This document shows positions 15,083 to 26,707 of a stretch of 64,000 nt of DNA, piece after piece. Each line of letters opens with the position of its first letter. The stretch's first letter is position 1. The position numbers and the translations under genes are program-made. The DNA is taken from NCBI RefSeq assembly GCF_002284575.1, contig NZ_NPKJ01000077.1, positions 34,314-98,313 on the forward strand, read 5' to 3'. A model generated the notes under the pieces. That model ran no database searches, had not been told where the DNA came from, and worked only from the letters and a program-made list of their open reading frames with translations. The DNA is from Mesorhizobium temperatum. Lineage in GTDB: Bacteria; Pseudomonadota; Alphaproteobacteria; Rhizobiales; Rhizobiaceae.

Positions 15083-17371
15083 ATGGTCACGGAATCCGGT
15101 ATCAGAGAAACGGAGAGCGCCGAAAGCGTCGACGAGATCGGCCCGGAGGCGCCAAGACGGCGGCATATCGCAGCGCCGCCACTGGCGCCCGAACTGCCCG
15201 CCGCCAATCGCGAAGGCCTGCCGTTCCTGACGCTCGTCGCCATAGTCGTGCTGGCAGGTCTGTCGCATCTGACCGGAGCGCCGATCTTCATCACTTTCGG
15301 CCTTTTGGCGACTGGCATGGCCGGTCTCGCCGTGCATCTGCGTGCCAGGCGCAAGGAGCGTCGTACGGTTGCCCTCCTTGGCGAGACCGCAGCTCGCAAC
15401 CGCGCCGAGGTCGAGACCCTGGCCGACCGCATGTGGGAGATGCAGGAGAGCGAGGAACGCTTTCGCGGGCTGATCGACGCGCTTGGCGATCTCGTCGTCC
15501 ACCGCGACCGTGACGGCCACATCGTCTATGCCAACAAGGTTTTCGCCGATCTTGTCGGAGCCGATCAGCGCGACCTTGCCGGCAGGACCCTTGCCGAACT
15601 CGGCATCGACGTCGGCATCGTTCCCGATGCCGCTTTTTCCGACCACGAATGCCTGAGCTCCACCGACGTCGCCATTCGCACGCCGGCTGGCCCGCGCTGG
15701 TTCTCATGGATCGAACTGTCCGTGCGCGACAAGGAGAACGGCGGCGCCTCGCATCGCGCCATCGCCCGCGACATCACCGCCCGCAAGCACGCCGAATCGT
15801 CGCTGATCACCGCCCGTGAGCGAGCCGAATATGCAAGCCAGGCCAAATCGCGCTTCCTCGCCACCGTCAGCCACGAGATCCGCACGCCGATGAACGGCAT
15901 CATGGGCATGGCCAGGCTGCTGGCGGACACCAATCTCTCGCCCGAACAACGGACCTATGTCGGCGCCGTCTCGACCTCGGCCAGCGCACTGCTGGCGCTG
16001 ATCGAGGATCTGCTCGACTATTCCAAGATCGAGGCCGGCCGCTTCGATCCCGAACCGCAGCCAATGTCGGTGCGCGAGATCGCCGACAACGTCGTCGAAC
16101 TCTTGGCTGCGCGCGCCTTCGCCAAGAATATCGGCCTTGGCTGCCATGTCGAACCCGACGTGCCGCAGATGATATCAGCCGATCCGGGAAGGGTCAGGCA
16201 GGTGCTGCTCAACCTGATCGGCAACGCGATCAAGTTCACCGACAGCGGCGGCGTTTTGGTGAGCATCGCTCGTACCCGCACCGAAACCACCGACCGCATA
16301 TGCTTCACCGTCGCCGACACCGGTCCCGGCCTGCACGAGGACGACATGGAGCGCATCTTCGAGGAATTCGAACAGGCTGATGGCACGTCGACCCGCGCGC
16401 ATGGCGGCGCCGGGCTCGGTCTTGCCATCTCCAGGCGCCTGGTGATCGCCATGGGCGGCACGATTTCGGTATCGAGCCGGCTCAGCCAAGGCTCCGAGTT
16501 CGTCTTCGAAGTCCCTGCAATATCGGCCACCGAGCCGCCGCAGACCCGCCTGAATGCGCTGTCAGGACGGCGCGCGGTGATCCTATCGAGGAACGCCATC
16601 GAGGCCGACGCCATCGCCCGCACCATCCGTGCCAATGGCGGCATGGTCGGTCTGGCCGCGACCGCCGCCCAGGCAGCGTCCTTCGCAGAAGGCTGCGACG
16701 TGCTTCTGGTCGATGCGGCCATGGAGGAGGGCGACGGCAGGTTGCTCAAACGCCTTCGCCAGAGCGGCTTTGCCGATTGCGAGGCGATCACGCTGATCGC
16801 GCCTACCGACCGCGGCATGCTGAGCGAGTTCCGCGCCAGCGGCTACGCCACCTTTCTGGCACGGCCGGTGCGCGGCGAGACGTTGCTGCGCGTGCTTTTG
16901 ACCAGCAGCGTGCCCGCCCTCACCCAGCCACAGCCGGAAAAGCCCGGCGCACCATCCGTCCGTGCCATTGGCGGCCGCAGGCAGGGGCTGTCCGTGCTGA
17001 TCGCCGAGGATAACGACATCAACGCCATGCTTGCCCGTGCCACTCTCCTGAAGGCCGGGCATCGCGTGAAAGTGGTCGGCAACGGCAAGGCCGCCGTCGA
17101 GGCCGTCACTGGGACCGGTCACAAGCACCGCTTCGACGTGGTGCTGATGGACCTGCACATGCCTGTCATGGACGGGCTGGACGCCATCGCCGCCATCCGG
17201 CGGCACGAGGAGGAAACCGCCGTGCCGCCGGTTCCAATCATGGTGCTTTCGGCGGACAGCCAGGAAACGACGCGCCACGCCGTGCTTGCCCATGGCGCCA
17301 GCGGCTTCGTCACCAAGCCGCTCGACCCCGACGCGCTTGTCCATGCGATCGAGGGTCAGGTGGCCGCCTGA
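15083..17371 (+). CDS. Hybrid sensor histidine kinase / response regulator
   Basis: A 762-residue hybrid kinase. Two adjacent membrane helices lie at about residues 47-88, then a PAS domain at about 125-242. The HisKA domain carries the phospho-acceptor His274 in TVSHEIRTPMNG. The HATPase domain has NLIGNAIKFTDSGG, DTGPGL and GAGLGLAIS. A divergent receiver-like domain spans about 490-610; it keeps LLVDAAMEEGDG but lacks the usual acidic pocket. The canonical receiver at about 635-755 has its Asp in VVLMDLHMPVMDG. The layout resembles the CckA/PleC style of alphaproteobacterial kinases, but the signal is unknown. A separate partner gene is absent nearby. Confidence 0.93.
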   Translation: MVTESGIRETESAESVDEIGPEAPRRRHIAAPPLAPELPAANREGLPFLTLVAIVVLAGLSHLTGAPIFITFGLLATGMAGLAVHLRARRKERRTVALLGETAARNRAEVETLADRMWEMQESEERFRGLIDALGDLVVHRDRDGHIVYANKVFADLVGADQRDLAGRTLAELGIDVGIVPDAAFSDHECLSSTDVAIRTPAGPRWFSWIELSVRDKENGGASHRAIARDITARKHAESSLITARERAEYASQAKSRFLATVSHEIRTPMNGIMGMARLLADTNLSPEQRTYVGAVSTSASALLALIEDLLDYSKIEAGRFDPEPQPMSVREIADNVVELLAARAFAKNIGLGCHVEPDVPQMISADPGRVRQVLLNLIGNAIKFTDSGGVLVSIARTRTETTDRICFTVADTGPGLHEDDMERIFEEFEQADGTSTRAHGGAGLGLAISRRLVIAMGGTISVSSRLSQGSEFVFEVPAISATEPPQTRLNALSGRRAVILSRNAIEADAIARTIRANGGMVGLAATAAQAASFAEGCDVLLVDAAMEEGDGRLLKRLRQSGFADCEAITLIAPTDRGMLSEFRASGYATFLARPVRGETLLRVLLTSSVPALTQPQPEKPGAPSVRAIGGRRQGLSVLIAEDNDINAMLARATLLKAGHRVKVVGNGKAAVEAVTGTGHKHRFDVVLMDLHMPVMDGLDAIAAIRRHEEETAVPPVPIMVLSADSQETTRHAVLAHGASGFVTKPLDPDALVHAIEGQVAA

Positions 17372-17466
17372 TCCGCCGGCTGTCCTTCCTGGCTTCCGTG
17401 CGTAACATAGCCGGTTGAAGGATTACCCAGCCGACGAAGTATTGCCCGTAGCACCGTATCACGGTA

Positions 17467-17484
17467 CTGTCACAATCCTGTTGC
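17467..17484 (+). promoter_or_regulatory. Candidate Pho box upstream of olsB
   Basis: CTGTCAC-AATC-CTGTTGC has the 7-4-7 spacing of a PhoB box (CTGTCAT-N4-CTGTCAT). Half-site 1 matches 6 of 7 bases and half-site 2 matches 4 of 7. It lies about 50 nt upstream of the olsB start. Ornithine lipid synthesis is induced by phosphate starvation through PhoB in rhizobia, so the context supports it. Confidence 0.5.
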
Positions 17485-17535
17485 ACCTACACCGTATCCC
17501 CGTGCCAAGAGGGATGGCTCGAAGGAGAATCACTC

Positions 17536-18423
17536 GTGCATACAGTTATGCCGGAACGTGACGCTCGGCCGAACGCCAGTGGTGCTTTGCTCACCGGGCG
17601 GAACGTCGATGCCGTCATAAAAGGCGAAGCGCTCGGCCGAATCGGCAACCTCGAAGTGCGGCTCGCCCGCAACGAGGCCGAGATCGCCGCCGCGCAGGAA
17701 GTGCGCTACCGGGTGTTCTATGACGAGCTTGGTGCCAGGAAGGACCTGTTCCAGGTGCAGGACCGCCGCGACGCCGACCATTTCGATCCGCTTTGTGATC
17801 ATTTGCTCGTCTTCGACACCTCGCTGTCCGGTCCCGAGCATCGCCGCATTGTCGGTACCTACCGCCTGCTGCGGCAGGAAATCGCGGCAGCGGCCGGCGG
17901 CTTCTATTCCGAGGGCGAATTCGAACTGACCAATCTTATCGCCCGCCACCCCGGCCAGCGTTTCCTCGAGCTCGGCCGCTCCTGCGTCTTGCCGGAATAC
18001 CGCTCGAAGCGCACCATCGAGGCGCTCTGGCAAGGTATTTGGGCCTATATCAACCATTACGGGATCGGCGTGATGACCGGTTGCGCTTCGTTCCACGGCA
18101 CCGTGCCGGCGGCGCACGCCGAAGCGCTGACCTATCTCGCCCATCACTGCCGGACGAATTCGGCCTGGGACGTGCGTGCGGTCGCCGGGCGCTACTGTTC
18201 CATGGATTTGATGCCGATCGAGGCGGTCAATGCCAAGGCCGCGATCGCGGCGATGCCGCCGCTGGTCAAGGGCTATCTGCGCGTCGGCGCGCGCATCGGC
18301 GACGGCTGCGTCATCGACCGCGAATTCTCGACGGTCGACGTGTTCGTGGTGATGCCGGTCCAGGAGATCGGCGCCCGCTACGTCAATTATTATGGCGGGG
18401 AAGCCCAGCGTTTCGCCGCCTGA
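17536..18423 (+). CDS. olsB: L-ornithine N(alpha)-acyltransferase
   Basis: A 295-residue GNAT-fold enzyme that transfers 3-hydroxyacyl from ACP to ornithine, giving lyso-ornithine lipid, the first step to phosphorus-free ornithine lipids. Family blocks include EVRYRVFYDELGA, the acceptor-site FLELGRSCVLPEYRSKRTIEALW and MTGCASFHG. The GTG start is favoured because AAGGAG sits 8 nt upstream; the next ATG is four codons later. No olsA gene is adjacent. The TGA stop overlaps the first unit of a G-rich repeat block. Candidate PhoB control is noted above. Confidence 0.93.
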   Translation: MHTVMPERDARPNASGALLTGRNVDAVIKGEALGRIGNLEVRLARNEAEIAAAQEVRYRVFYDELGARKDLFQVQDRRDADHFDPLCDHLLVFDTSLSGPEHRRIVGTYRLLRQEIAAAAGGFYSEGEFELTNLIARHPGQRFLELGRSCVLPEYRSKRTIEALWQGIWAYINHYGIGVMTGCASFHGTVPAAHAEALTYLAHHCRTNSAWDVRAVAGRYCSMDLMPIEAVNAKAAIAAMPPLVKGYLRVGARIGDGCVIDREFSTVDVFVVMPVQEIGARYVNYYGGEAQRFAA

Positions 18424-18573
18424 GTAGGGCAGTAGGGGAATAAGGCAGTAGGGGAGTAGGGGGAGAGAAGCAACGGCCGGAGTAGGCAATTGCTCTACTT
18501 TATCGTAGGTAGCGTTATTCCCTACTCCCGTACTGCCCTACTTCCGTACTGCCCTATTCCCCTACTCCCCTAA
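18422..18573. repeat. Second AGTAGGGG / CCCCTACT inverted repeat block
   Basis: A G-rich block (18422-18466, units of AGTAGGG with GGGGAATAAGGC variants) is followed about 50 bp later by a C-rich block (about 18515-18573, CCCTACTCCCGTACTGCCC units). The two arms pair to make a long hairpin between the convergent olsB and grpE genes. The same architecture occurs at 10739-10879. The repeat starts within the olsB stop codon. Confidence 0.8.
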
Positions 18574-18574
18574 C

Positions 18575-19210
18575 TTACGCATCCTTCTCGGCTTGCTCAT
18601 TCACCGGCCCTGGCTCGACCGGCGCTTCACCAGCTACATGCTTGGGACCGCCCTTGGCAACGCCGACCATGGCCGGCCGCAACACCCGCTCGCCGATCGA
18701 ATAGCCTGGCTGCACGACCTGGACCACGGTGTTGGCCGGCACCTCCGGATTGGGCACCTCGAACATCGCCTGGTGGAAATTCGGGTCGAATTTCTCGCCT
18801 TCCGGCTCGAGCTTCTTCACCCCGTGCCGCTCCAGCGCCGATAGCATGGCGCGCTCGGTGAGTTCGACGCCCTCGATCAGCGCCTTGAAGCCGGCATCGC
18901 CCGACGCCTTGGCCTCAGCCGGAATCGCATCCAGCGCGCGGCGCAGATTGTCCGACACCGACAGCATGTCACGGGCGAAATTGGCAACGGCATAGGCACG
19001 TGCGTCGTGCACATCGCGTGCGGTACGGCGGCGCAGGTTCTCCATCTCAGCCGCGACGCGGAGCGCGCGGTCCTTCAACTCGTCGTTTTCCTTCAGCAGC
19101 CGCACAAGCGCCTCGTAGTCGCCGTCGACGCTGCCTTCCGTATGTTCGGTGGCAGCCCCGGCCGTCTCGGCTTCATCGGGCGCGCGTTCGTCTTTTGCCT
19201 GGTCGCTCAT
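18575..19210 (-). CDS. grpE: Nucleotide exchange factor GrpE
   Basis: A 211-residue GrpE that releases ADP from DnaK. An acidic disordered N-terminus is followed by a long coiled coil (residues about 30-90, LLKENDELKDRALRVAAEMENLRRR). The C-terminal beta domain has the signature FDPNFHQAMFEVPNPEVPANTVVQVVQPGY and GERVLRPAMVGVAKG. The size is normal. The usual upstream neighbour hrcA is not next to it here; a short orphan gene on the other strand follows instead. Confidence 0.96.
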   Translation of the reverse strand: MSDQAKDERAPDEAETAGAATEHTEGSVDGDYEALVRLLKENDELKDRALRVAAEMENLRRRTARDVHDARAYAVANFARDMLSVSDNLRRALDAIPAEAKASGDAGFKALIEGVELTERAMLSALERHGVKKLEPEGEKFDPNFHQAMFEVPNPEVPANTVVQVVQPGYSIGERVLRPAMVGVAKGGPKHVAGEAPVEPGPVNEQAEKDA

Positions 19211-19447
19211 CGCCGTTTCCCGTCATTTCGAATGGTGTGGATTTGTGCCCGATATCGAGGTTTGGCGGCCAAAAATCAAGGGGCAAGCGATACTGGAGCG
19301 GCCGCCCGCGCTTCAACGACGCATCATGAAGACCTTTCGTTATTAATTCAAATTTTACTGTAACCGCCGGCTTTGCTTGCCAAGATGCTGCGATGGGGGA
19401 ACCATTCGTCTGCTGGAAGAGTTTCGAAGCCGACACAGGATTTTGAG

Positions 19448-19678
19448 ATGGCGACCCGCAACGACGGCGACCGTAATGGCGCCCGCAACAATGACGAAAG
19501 ACGTGAAAGGCTCGCGGCCGGCATCAGGCGCCAGTTCGGCACCGAGGCAACGATGCACTTTCTGCGCGCGTTGCCGGCGTTCCGGACGGAGAACGACATT
19601 CCCGATCGTTTCAAGGAATTGCTTGACCGCCTGGACGGCATCGAAAGCAGCGTTGCCGCCGGTGGCAGCCGGCGATAG
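19448..19678 (+). CDS. Small protein with a NepR-like C-terminal helix
   Basis: A 76-residue charged protein. The N-terminal 30 residues are Arg/Asn/Asp-rich and probably disordered. The C-terminal part includes NDIPDRFKELLDRLDGIESS, which resembles the second helix of NepR anti-sigma factors (PDRFxxLLxxLD). The first NepR helix is not convincing and no phyR or ecfG gene is adjacent, so the relationship is weak. GGAAC at 19398-19402 followed 17 nt later by AGTT is close to an EcfG promoter. It may be a NepR paralogue or an unrelated small protein. Confidence 0.5.
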   Translation: MATRNDGDRNGARNNDERRERLAAGIRRQFGTEATMHFLRALPAFRTENDIPDRFKELLDRLDGIESSVAAGGSRR

Positions 19679-19791
19679 ACAACACACTCGCCTGTCGCTG
19701 CGTGCCATTGGCATGCCTTTTGCCGCACCTTGCGCGTCGCGCGACAATTACGCGCAGTAACTTGGCGTGATCCCTGCCTTGCGGCAACGGG

Positions 19792-20835
19792 ATGGGCCGT
19801 CTATGCTTCCTGATGAACATGATTTCCCCCGAAGCTGTAGCGAACAGCAAACGTGCCTGGTTGAAAATCCTGGCGCGTTACAAGAAACCTGACAGGCGGC
19901 GCAGCGCCGTCGAACTTGCCATCACCCTCATCCCCTTTGCCACGCTGTGGGCACTGTCCTCGGCTGCCTATGCCCATGGTCATTGGTGGGGTCTGATCCT
20001 CATCCTTCCGGCCGCCGGCTTTCTGGTGCGGATCTTCATGATCCAGCACGATTGCGGCCACGGTTCCTTCTTCGCCAACCGCACCGCCGACGACTGGATC
20101 GGCCGCGGGCTGGGCATCCTGACCTTGACCCCCTACGATTGCTGGCGGCGTGCCCACGCTACCCATCACGCCAGCGCCGGCAACCTCGATGAGCGCGGCA
20201 CGGGCGACATCAGGACGCTGACTGTCGCCGAATATCGGCAAATGTCCTGGCGGGGCCGCCTTGCCTATCGTCTCTATCGCCATCCGCTCGTCATGTTCGG
20301 CCTCGGCCCCATTTGGCTTTTCATCTTTGAGCAGAGACTGCCGGTCGGCATGATGCGAGGCGGCGTCACGCCCTGGGTGTCGTCAATGGCCACCAATGTG
20401 GCCATCGCGGTCGCCGCCGCCGCCCTCGTCTGGTTCGTCGGCCTCGAAGCGTTCCTGGTTGTCCATTTGCCCATCGTCGTTCTGGCCGGTTCCGCCGGCA
20501 TCTGGCTGTTCTATGTCCAGCACCAGTTCGAAGAGACCGAGTGGGCAAAGGACTCTGAATGGGAGTTCCAGCATGCGGCCCTGCACGGCTCGTCCTATTA
20601 TGACCTGCCGCCGGTACTGAACTGGTTCACCGGCAATATCGGCGTCCATCACGTGCACCACCTCTCCGCCAAGGTGCCGTGCTATCGCCTGCAGGAGGTC
20701 CTGAGGGACTATCCGGAACTGCGCGAAATCGGCCGCGTCACGCTTCTCGACAGCCTGCGCTGCGTCAAGCTGGCGCTGTGGGATGAGAGCCGCAGCAAGC
20801 TGGTGTCGTTTCGCGAAGCGCGGATGGCCGCGTAA
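19792..20835 (+). CDS. Fatty acid desaturase
   Basis: A membrane-bound acyl-lipid desaturase of up to 347 residues; ATGs at 19813 and 19819 are equally possible starts and none has a clear ribosome-binding site. The three di-iron histidine boxes are present: HDCGHGSFF, HATHH and HHVHH. Hydrophobic helices flank the boxes (about residues 45-80 and 195-240). The GNIGVHHVHHLSAKVPCYRL block places it with the omega-type (DesA/Des12) desaturases. It introduces double bonds into membrane fatty acids using O2 and reduced ferredoxin; regiospecificity is not predictable. Confidence 0.9.
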   Translation: MGRLCFLMNMISPEAVANSKRAWLKILARYKKPDRRRSAVELAITLIPFATLWALSSAAYAHGHWWGLILILPAAGFLVRIFMIQHDCGHGSFFANRTADDWIGRGLGILTLTPYDCWRRAHATHHASAGNLDERGTGDIRTLTVAEYRQMSWRGRLAYRLYRHPLVMFGLGPIWLFIFEQRLPVGMMRGGVTPWVSSMATNVAIAVAAAALVWFVGLEAFLVVHLPIVVLAGSAGIWLFYVQHQFEETEWAKDSEWEFQHAALHGSSYYDLPPVLNWFTGNIGVHHVHHLSAKVPCYRLQEVLRDYPELREIGRVTLLDSLRCVKLALWDESRSKLVSFREARMAA

Positions 20836-20836
20836 A

Positions 20837-20860
20837 GCGCGTCCCCCAAAAAGGACGCGC
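20837..20860. repeat. GCGCGTCC / GGACGCGC hairpin
   Basis: A perfect 8-bp stem with an 8-nt A/C loop directly after the desaturase stop. It is related to the GTGCGTCC / GGACGCAC hairpins at 30080-30099 and 32512-32531. Confidence 0.55.
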
Positions 20861-20868
20861 GGCGCTGT

Positions 20869-20899
20869 AAAGCCGCCGCACCACAGATGCGGCGGCTTT
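20869..20899. terminator. Bidirectional intrinsic terminator
   Basis: A perfect 12-bp stem AAAGCCGCCGCA / TGCGGCGGCTTT with a 7-nt loop lies between the convergent desaturase and PfpI-like genes. The stem ends in AAA/TTT on both strands, so each strand carries a short U-tract. It is the clearest intrinsic terminator in the window. Confidence 0.85.
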
Positions 20900-20911
20900 C
20901 CAAGATCTAGC

Positions 20912-21532
20912 TCAAGCCGCCTTGCGTTCGTCGCGCATCAGGATCTCGCCGTGGCGGATCTCGGTGCCGAGCACTTTCAGGCATTCGCGCATGAAGGCGG
21001 CGAGGCCCGGCCAGCCTTTGGCCGAGACCAGATTGCCGTCGACATGGGCGCCGCTCGGCGCGACATCGATGTAGGTGCCGCCGGCGAGCGTGACTTCCGG
21101 CTCGCAATACTGCAGCGCCGCGACCTCCCTGCCGCGCAGCACGCCGTCGACCGCCATCAGGATCTGCGCGCCATGGCAGATGGTGAAGATCGGCTTGCCG
21201 GTCTCGTGGAAATGCCGCACCAGCGCCTGCACGCGCGTGTCGATGCGGATATATTCCGGGCCGCGCCCGCCTGCCGCATAGACGGCGTCGTATTCGGCCG
21301 GATTCACCTCGGCAAAGGTCTTGTTGAGGATGTAGTCGTGGCCGAGCTTTTCCGTATAGGTCTGGTGACCCTCGAAGTCGTGAAGCGACGTCTTCAGGAT
21401 ATCGCCCGCCTTCTTGTCGGGACACACGACATGGACCGTGTGGCCGACCGCATGCATGGCCTGTTCAAAGACGAAAATCTCGTATTCCTCGCTGAACTCG
21501 CCAACGAGCATCAATATCTTCTTACCAGCCAT
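20912..21532 (-). CDS. DJ-1/PfpI family protein
   Basis: A 206-residue protein of the class I glutamine amidotransferase-like DJ-1/PfpI superfamily. The nucleophile elbow is FTICHGAQ, with Cys as the reactive residue. The N-terminal KILMLVGEFSEEYEIFVFEQAM and the AAGGRGPEYIR loop are typical of the PfpI branch. Members act as deglycases, chaperones or proteases under carbonyl or oxidative stress; which one applies here cannot be told. GGAGG precedes the start. An inverted repeat of 8 bp lies 28-48 nt upstream and may be an operator. Confidence 0.88.
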   Translation of the reverse strand: MAGKKILMLVGEFSEEYEIFVFEQAMHAVGHTVHVVCPDKKAGDILKTSLHDFEGHQTYTEKLGHDYILNKTFAEVNPAEYDAVYAAGGRGPEYIRIDTRVQALVRHFHETGKPIFTICHGAQILMAVDGVLRGREVAALQYCEPEVTLAGGTYIDVAPSGAHVDGNLVSAKGWPGLAAFMRECLKVLGTEIRHGEILMRDERKAA

Positions 21533-21559
21533 TCTCGGTTCCTCCCTTGGTGGCGATAT

Positions 21560-21580
21560 TTATTTCGGATCGCGAAATAA
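21560..21580. promoter_or_regulatory. Inverted repeat upstream of the PfpI-like gene
   Basis: TTATTTCG-GATCG-CGAAATAA is a perfect 8-bp inverted repeat with a 5-nt spacer in an A/T-rich stretch upstream of the PfpI-like gene. A half-site-like CGAAATAAA recurs 30 nt further upstream (about 21608). It looks like a dimeric repressor or activator operator; no regulator gene is adjacent. Confidence 0.4.
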
Positions 21581-21668
21581 TAGGCCCTATCTTAAGGTGC
21601 AGACGCCGAAATAAAAGATTGAATCTGCAAAGTGGTCCGACCAGATGCGACCTGCTCCGTGGGGAAGA

Positions 21669-22205
21669 TCAGCCGGCGCGCACCCGCCGCCAGGAATATT
21701 TGGGGCCTTTGGCCTCCGGCTTCACGGTCGGCTGGTAGGAGAGCGGCAGACCGCCGGTGCGGCCTTCCTCGAGCCGTTTCAGCAACACTGGATTTGATAC
21801 TTCGAACTCGTCGAAGCCGAGGCGCAGCATATGCGGAAGCTGGTCGACCAGAACCTGTCCCGTGGCGCGGACCGCGCCCTCGAAACGGTAGCGGCTGCGC
21901 AGCAGTTCGCCCTTGGAGAAGGACCGGCCGTCACTGAAAGCCGGGAAGGCCAGCGCCACCAGCGATATCTGGTCGAGCAGGTCCGCGATCTTTTCGAGCT
22001 GATCGCCGGGCTGAAGCAGCACGCCGAGGCGCTCCTTCGCCGACCGGCGCACCGCCGGATCGAGGTCGAGAAACGCCTGCAGCGGCAGGATGAAGCGGCC
22101 ATTGCCGGACAGTGCGTCGGCACTCTCGGCATGGCTCCACTCGTCCTCGCTAAAACCCGTCGGGGTCCAGAGGCGGGTAACAGTCTCTGGCGTCAGTTCG
22201 GTCAT
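21669..22205 (-). CDS. DUF934 family protein (sulfate assimilation cluster)
   Basis: A 178-residue protein of the DUF934 family. Recognisable blocks are LPLQAFLDLDP, ISLVALAFPAFSDGRSFSKGELLRSRYRFEG and VDQLPHMLRLGFDEFEV. The family is nearly always found next to sulfite reductase and APS reductase genes and is presumed to assist assimilatory sulfur metabolism; no reaction has been assigned from sequence. Here it is the last gene after cysH, 28 nt downstream, in the cysG-DUF2849-cysI-cysH-DUF934 operon. Confidence 0.88.
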   Translation of the reverse strand: MTELTPETVTRLWTPTGFSEDEWSHAESADALSGNGRFILPLQAFLDLDPAVRRSAKERLGVLLQPGDQLEKIADLLDQISLVALAFPAFSDGRSFSKGELLRSRYRFEGAVRATGQVLVDQLPHMLRLGFDEFEVSNPVLLKRLEEGRTGGLPLSYQPTVKPEAKGPKYSWRRVRAG

Positions 22206-22233
22206 CGAAAATTCCTAAAGCTCAAAAAAGATC

Positions 22234-22972
22234 CTAAAGCGATGCGTCGGTCAGCGACTTCTCCAGCCCCGACAAATGGATGCCGCACTCGGTCTTGGCG
22301 TGCCCTGCCCAGCGGCCGCTGCGCGCGTCATCGCCCGGCTGCACCGGCTGCGTGCACGGGAAGCAACCTATCGACAGATAGCCATAGGCGACCAGCGGAT
22401 TCTCACGCAGCGCATGCGCGCGCATATAGTTGGCCTGGTCGGCGGTCGTCCAATGCGCCAGCGGATTGATGCGGATGCGCGAGCCGACCGCCTCGAACAC
22501 CGGAAGGGACGCCCGCGTCGTCGCCTGAAAACGCTTGCGGCCGGTGAACCAGGCGCGGAACGGCTCGACGCCGCGCGCCAATGGCTCGACCTTGCGAACA
22601 CCACAGCAGGCGTCGGTGTCGGTCTCGTTCAGATTGCCGGTCGGATCGATCCGTTCGAGTGCCGCTTCTTCGGGCGTGATCACCCTTATGTCGGTCAGCC
22701 CGAAATCGGCAACGAGCGCGTCGCGATAGCCGAGCGTCTCCTCGAAGTGCTTGCCGGTGTCGAGGAAGATCACCGGCAGCGTCCGATCGATCTTGGCGAT
22801 CATGTGCAGCAGCACTGCCGAATCCGCGCCGAACGACGAAACCGCGGCGATCTCACCGTGAAAGAATTCCTGGGCCGACCGCTCGATGATCTCCAGCGGC
22901 TTCAGATGACCATAGAGCGCATCGAGCCCCGCCGCTTCGGCGGCGATACCGGCCTCGACGTCGACGATACGA

Positions 22973-22998
<26 letters not shown>
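22234..22998 (-). CDS. cysH: Phosphoadenylyl/adenylyl-sulfate reductase
   Basis: A 254-residue assimilatory reductase that turns activated sulfate into sulfite with thioredoxin. The PP-loop-like SSFGADSAVLLHM and FLDTGKHFEETLGY segments bind the nucleotide. It has both CC (DACCGVRKVEPL) and CxxC (GCFPCTQPV) motifs that ligate a [4Fe-4S] cluster, so it probably uses APS rather than PAPS. The KTECGIH motif holds the catalytic Cys. The start at MLAKPRP overlaps the end of cysI by 26 nt; longer upstream frame is read-through of the cysI strand. Confidence 0.93.
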
Positions 22999-24643
<1,645 letters not shown>

Positions 24644-24689
24644 GTCTGGTCTTTCCGGGCGCGTCCGCCCGTTTCATCAATGTGGTCGT

Positions 24690-24991
24690 TTACGCCGCCC
24701 GGGCGGCTTCCGGGCGGGCCTGCTTGCCCAGATCGTTGCGGTTGGTCGGCCCGGCGGCGCGGATCTTTTCACGCAGCCGCACCGGCTCGACCACACCATT
24801 GGCGACGGTCACGTCGATCAGATTGACGTCGACCACTTCATTGTTGGCATAGGCCGTGGCGCCGATCGCCTCCAGCCGGTCTTCAGCCGCCTTGTCATGG
24901 GCGACGTCGGCATTGTCGATGATCTCGGCCCAACCGCCATTGGCGTACCAGACGGCTTCGCCATCGGTCAGGCGGTTTGCGGTCAGAACTT

Positions 24992-24995
<4 letters not shown>
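24690..24995 (-). CDS. DUF2849 family protein
   Basis: A 101-residue protein of the DUF2849 family, whose members lie between cysG and cysI in alphaproteobacteria. The N-terminus MKVLTANRLTDGEAVWYANGGWAEII is the family hallmark. Its role is unknown; a partner or electron-transfer helper for the sulfite reductase is an inference from gene order. The start overlaps the cysG stop by 4 nt. Confidence 0.88.
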
Positions 24996-26443
<1,448 letters not shown>

Positions 26444-26675
26444 GGCGAGTGGAATCCTGAATACGCTGTCGGTTTTACGCGCGGGCGCGAAAAAGCAGAA
26501 GGAACGCACTCGCGCATCGCTTCGTGCGAAGCAATCGCTTTTCCGCAAGCACCAAAGGCAGGAGAAAAAAATTCCACACCCACGAGTGGAGCGGATCCAA
26601 GCCGCTGTTGCTAGCCTTGATCTGCGGCCGTTCTAGCGACAAGCGAGGTATATTGCAAAACACTTTTTTCTAAAT

Positions 26676-26692
26676 TCTACCAATCTAGTAGA
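26676..26692. promoter_or_regulatory. Inverted repeat in the cysG / host-attachment divergent region
   Basis: TCTAC-CAATCTA-GTAGA is a perfect 5-bp inverted repeat in a very A/T-rich stretch (26665-26700), about 235 bp upstream of cysG and just upstream of the EcfG promoter. Placement suggests an operator for the sulfur operon; the regulator is not known from this window. Confidence 0.4.
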
Positions 26693-26707
26693 CTAAAGCT
26701 GCGATGC

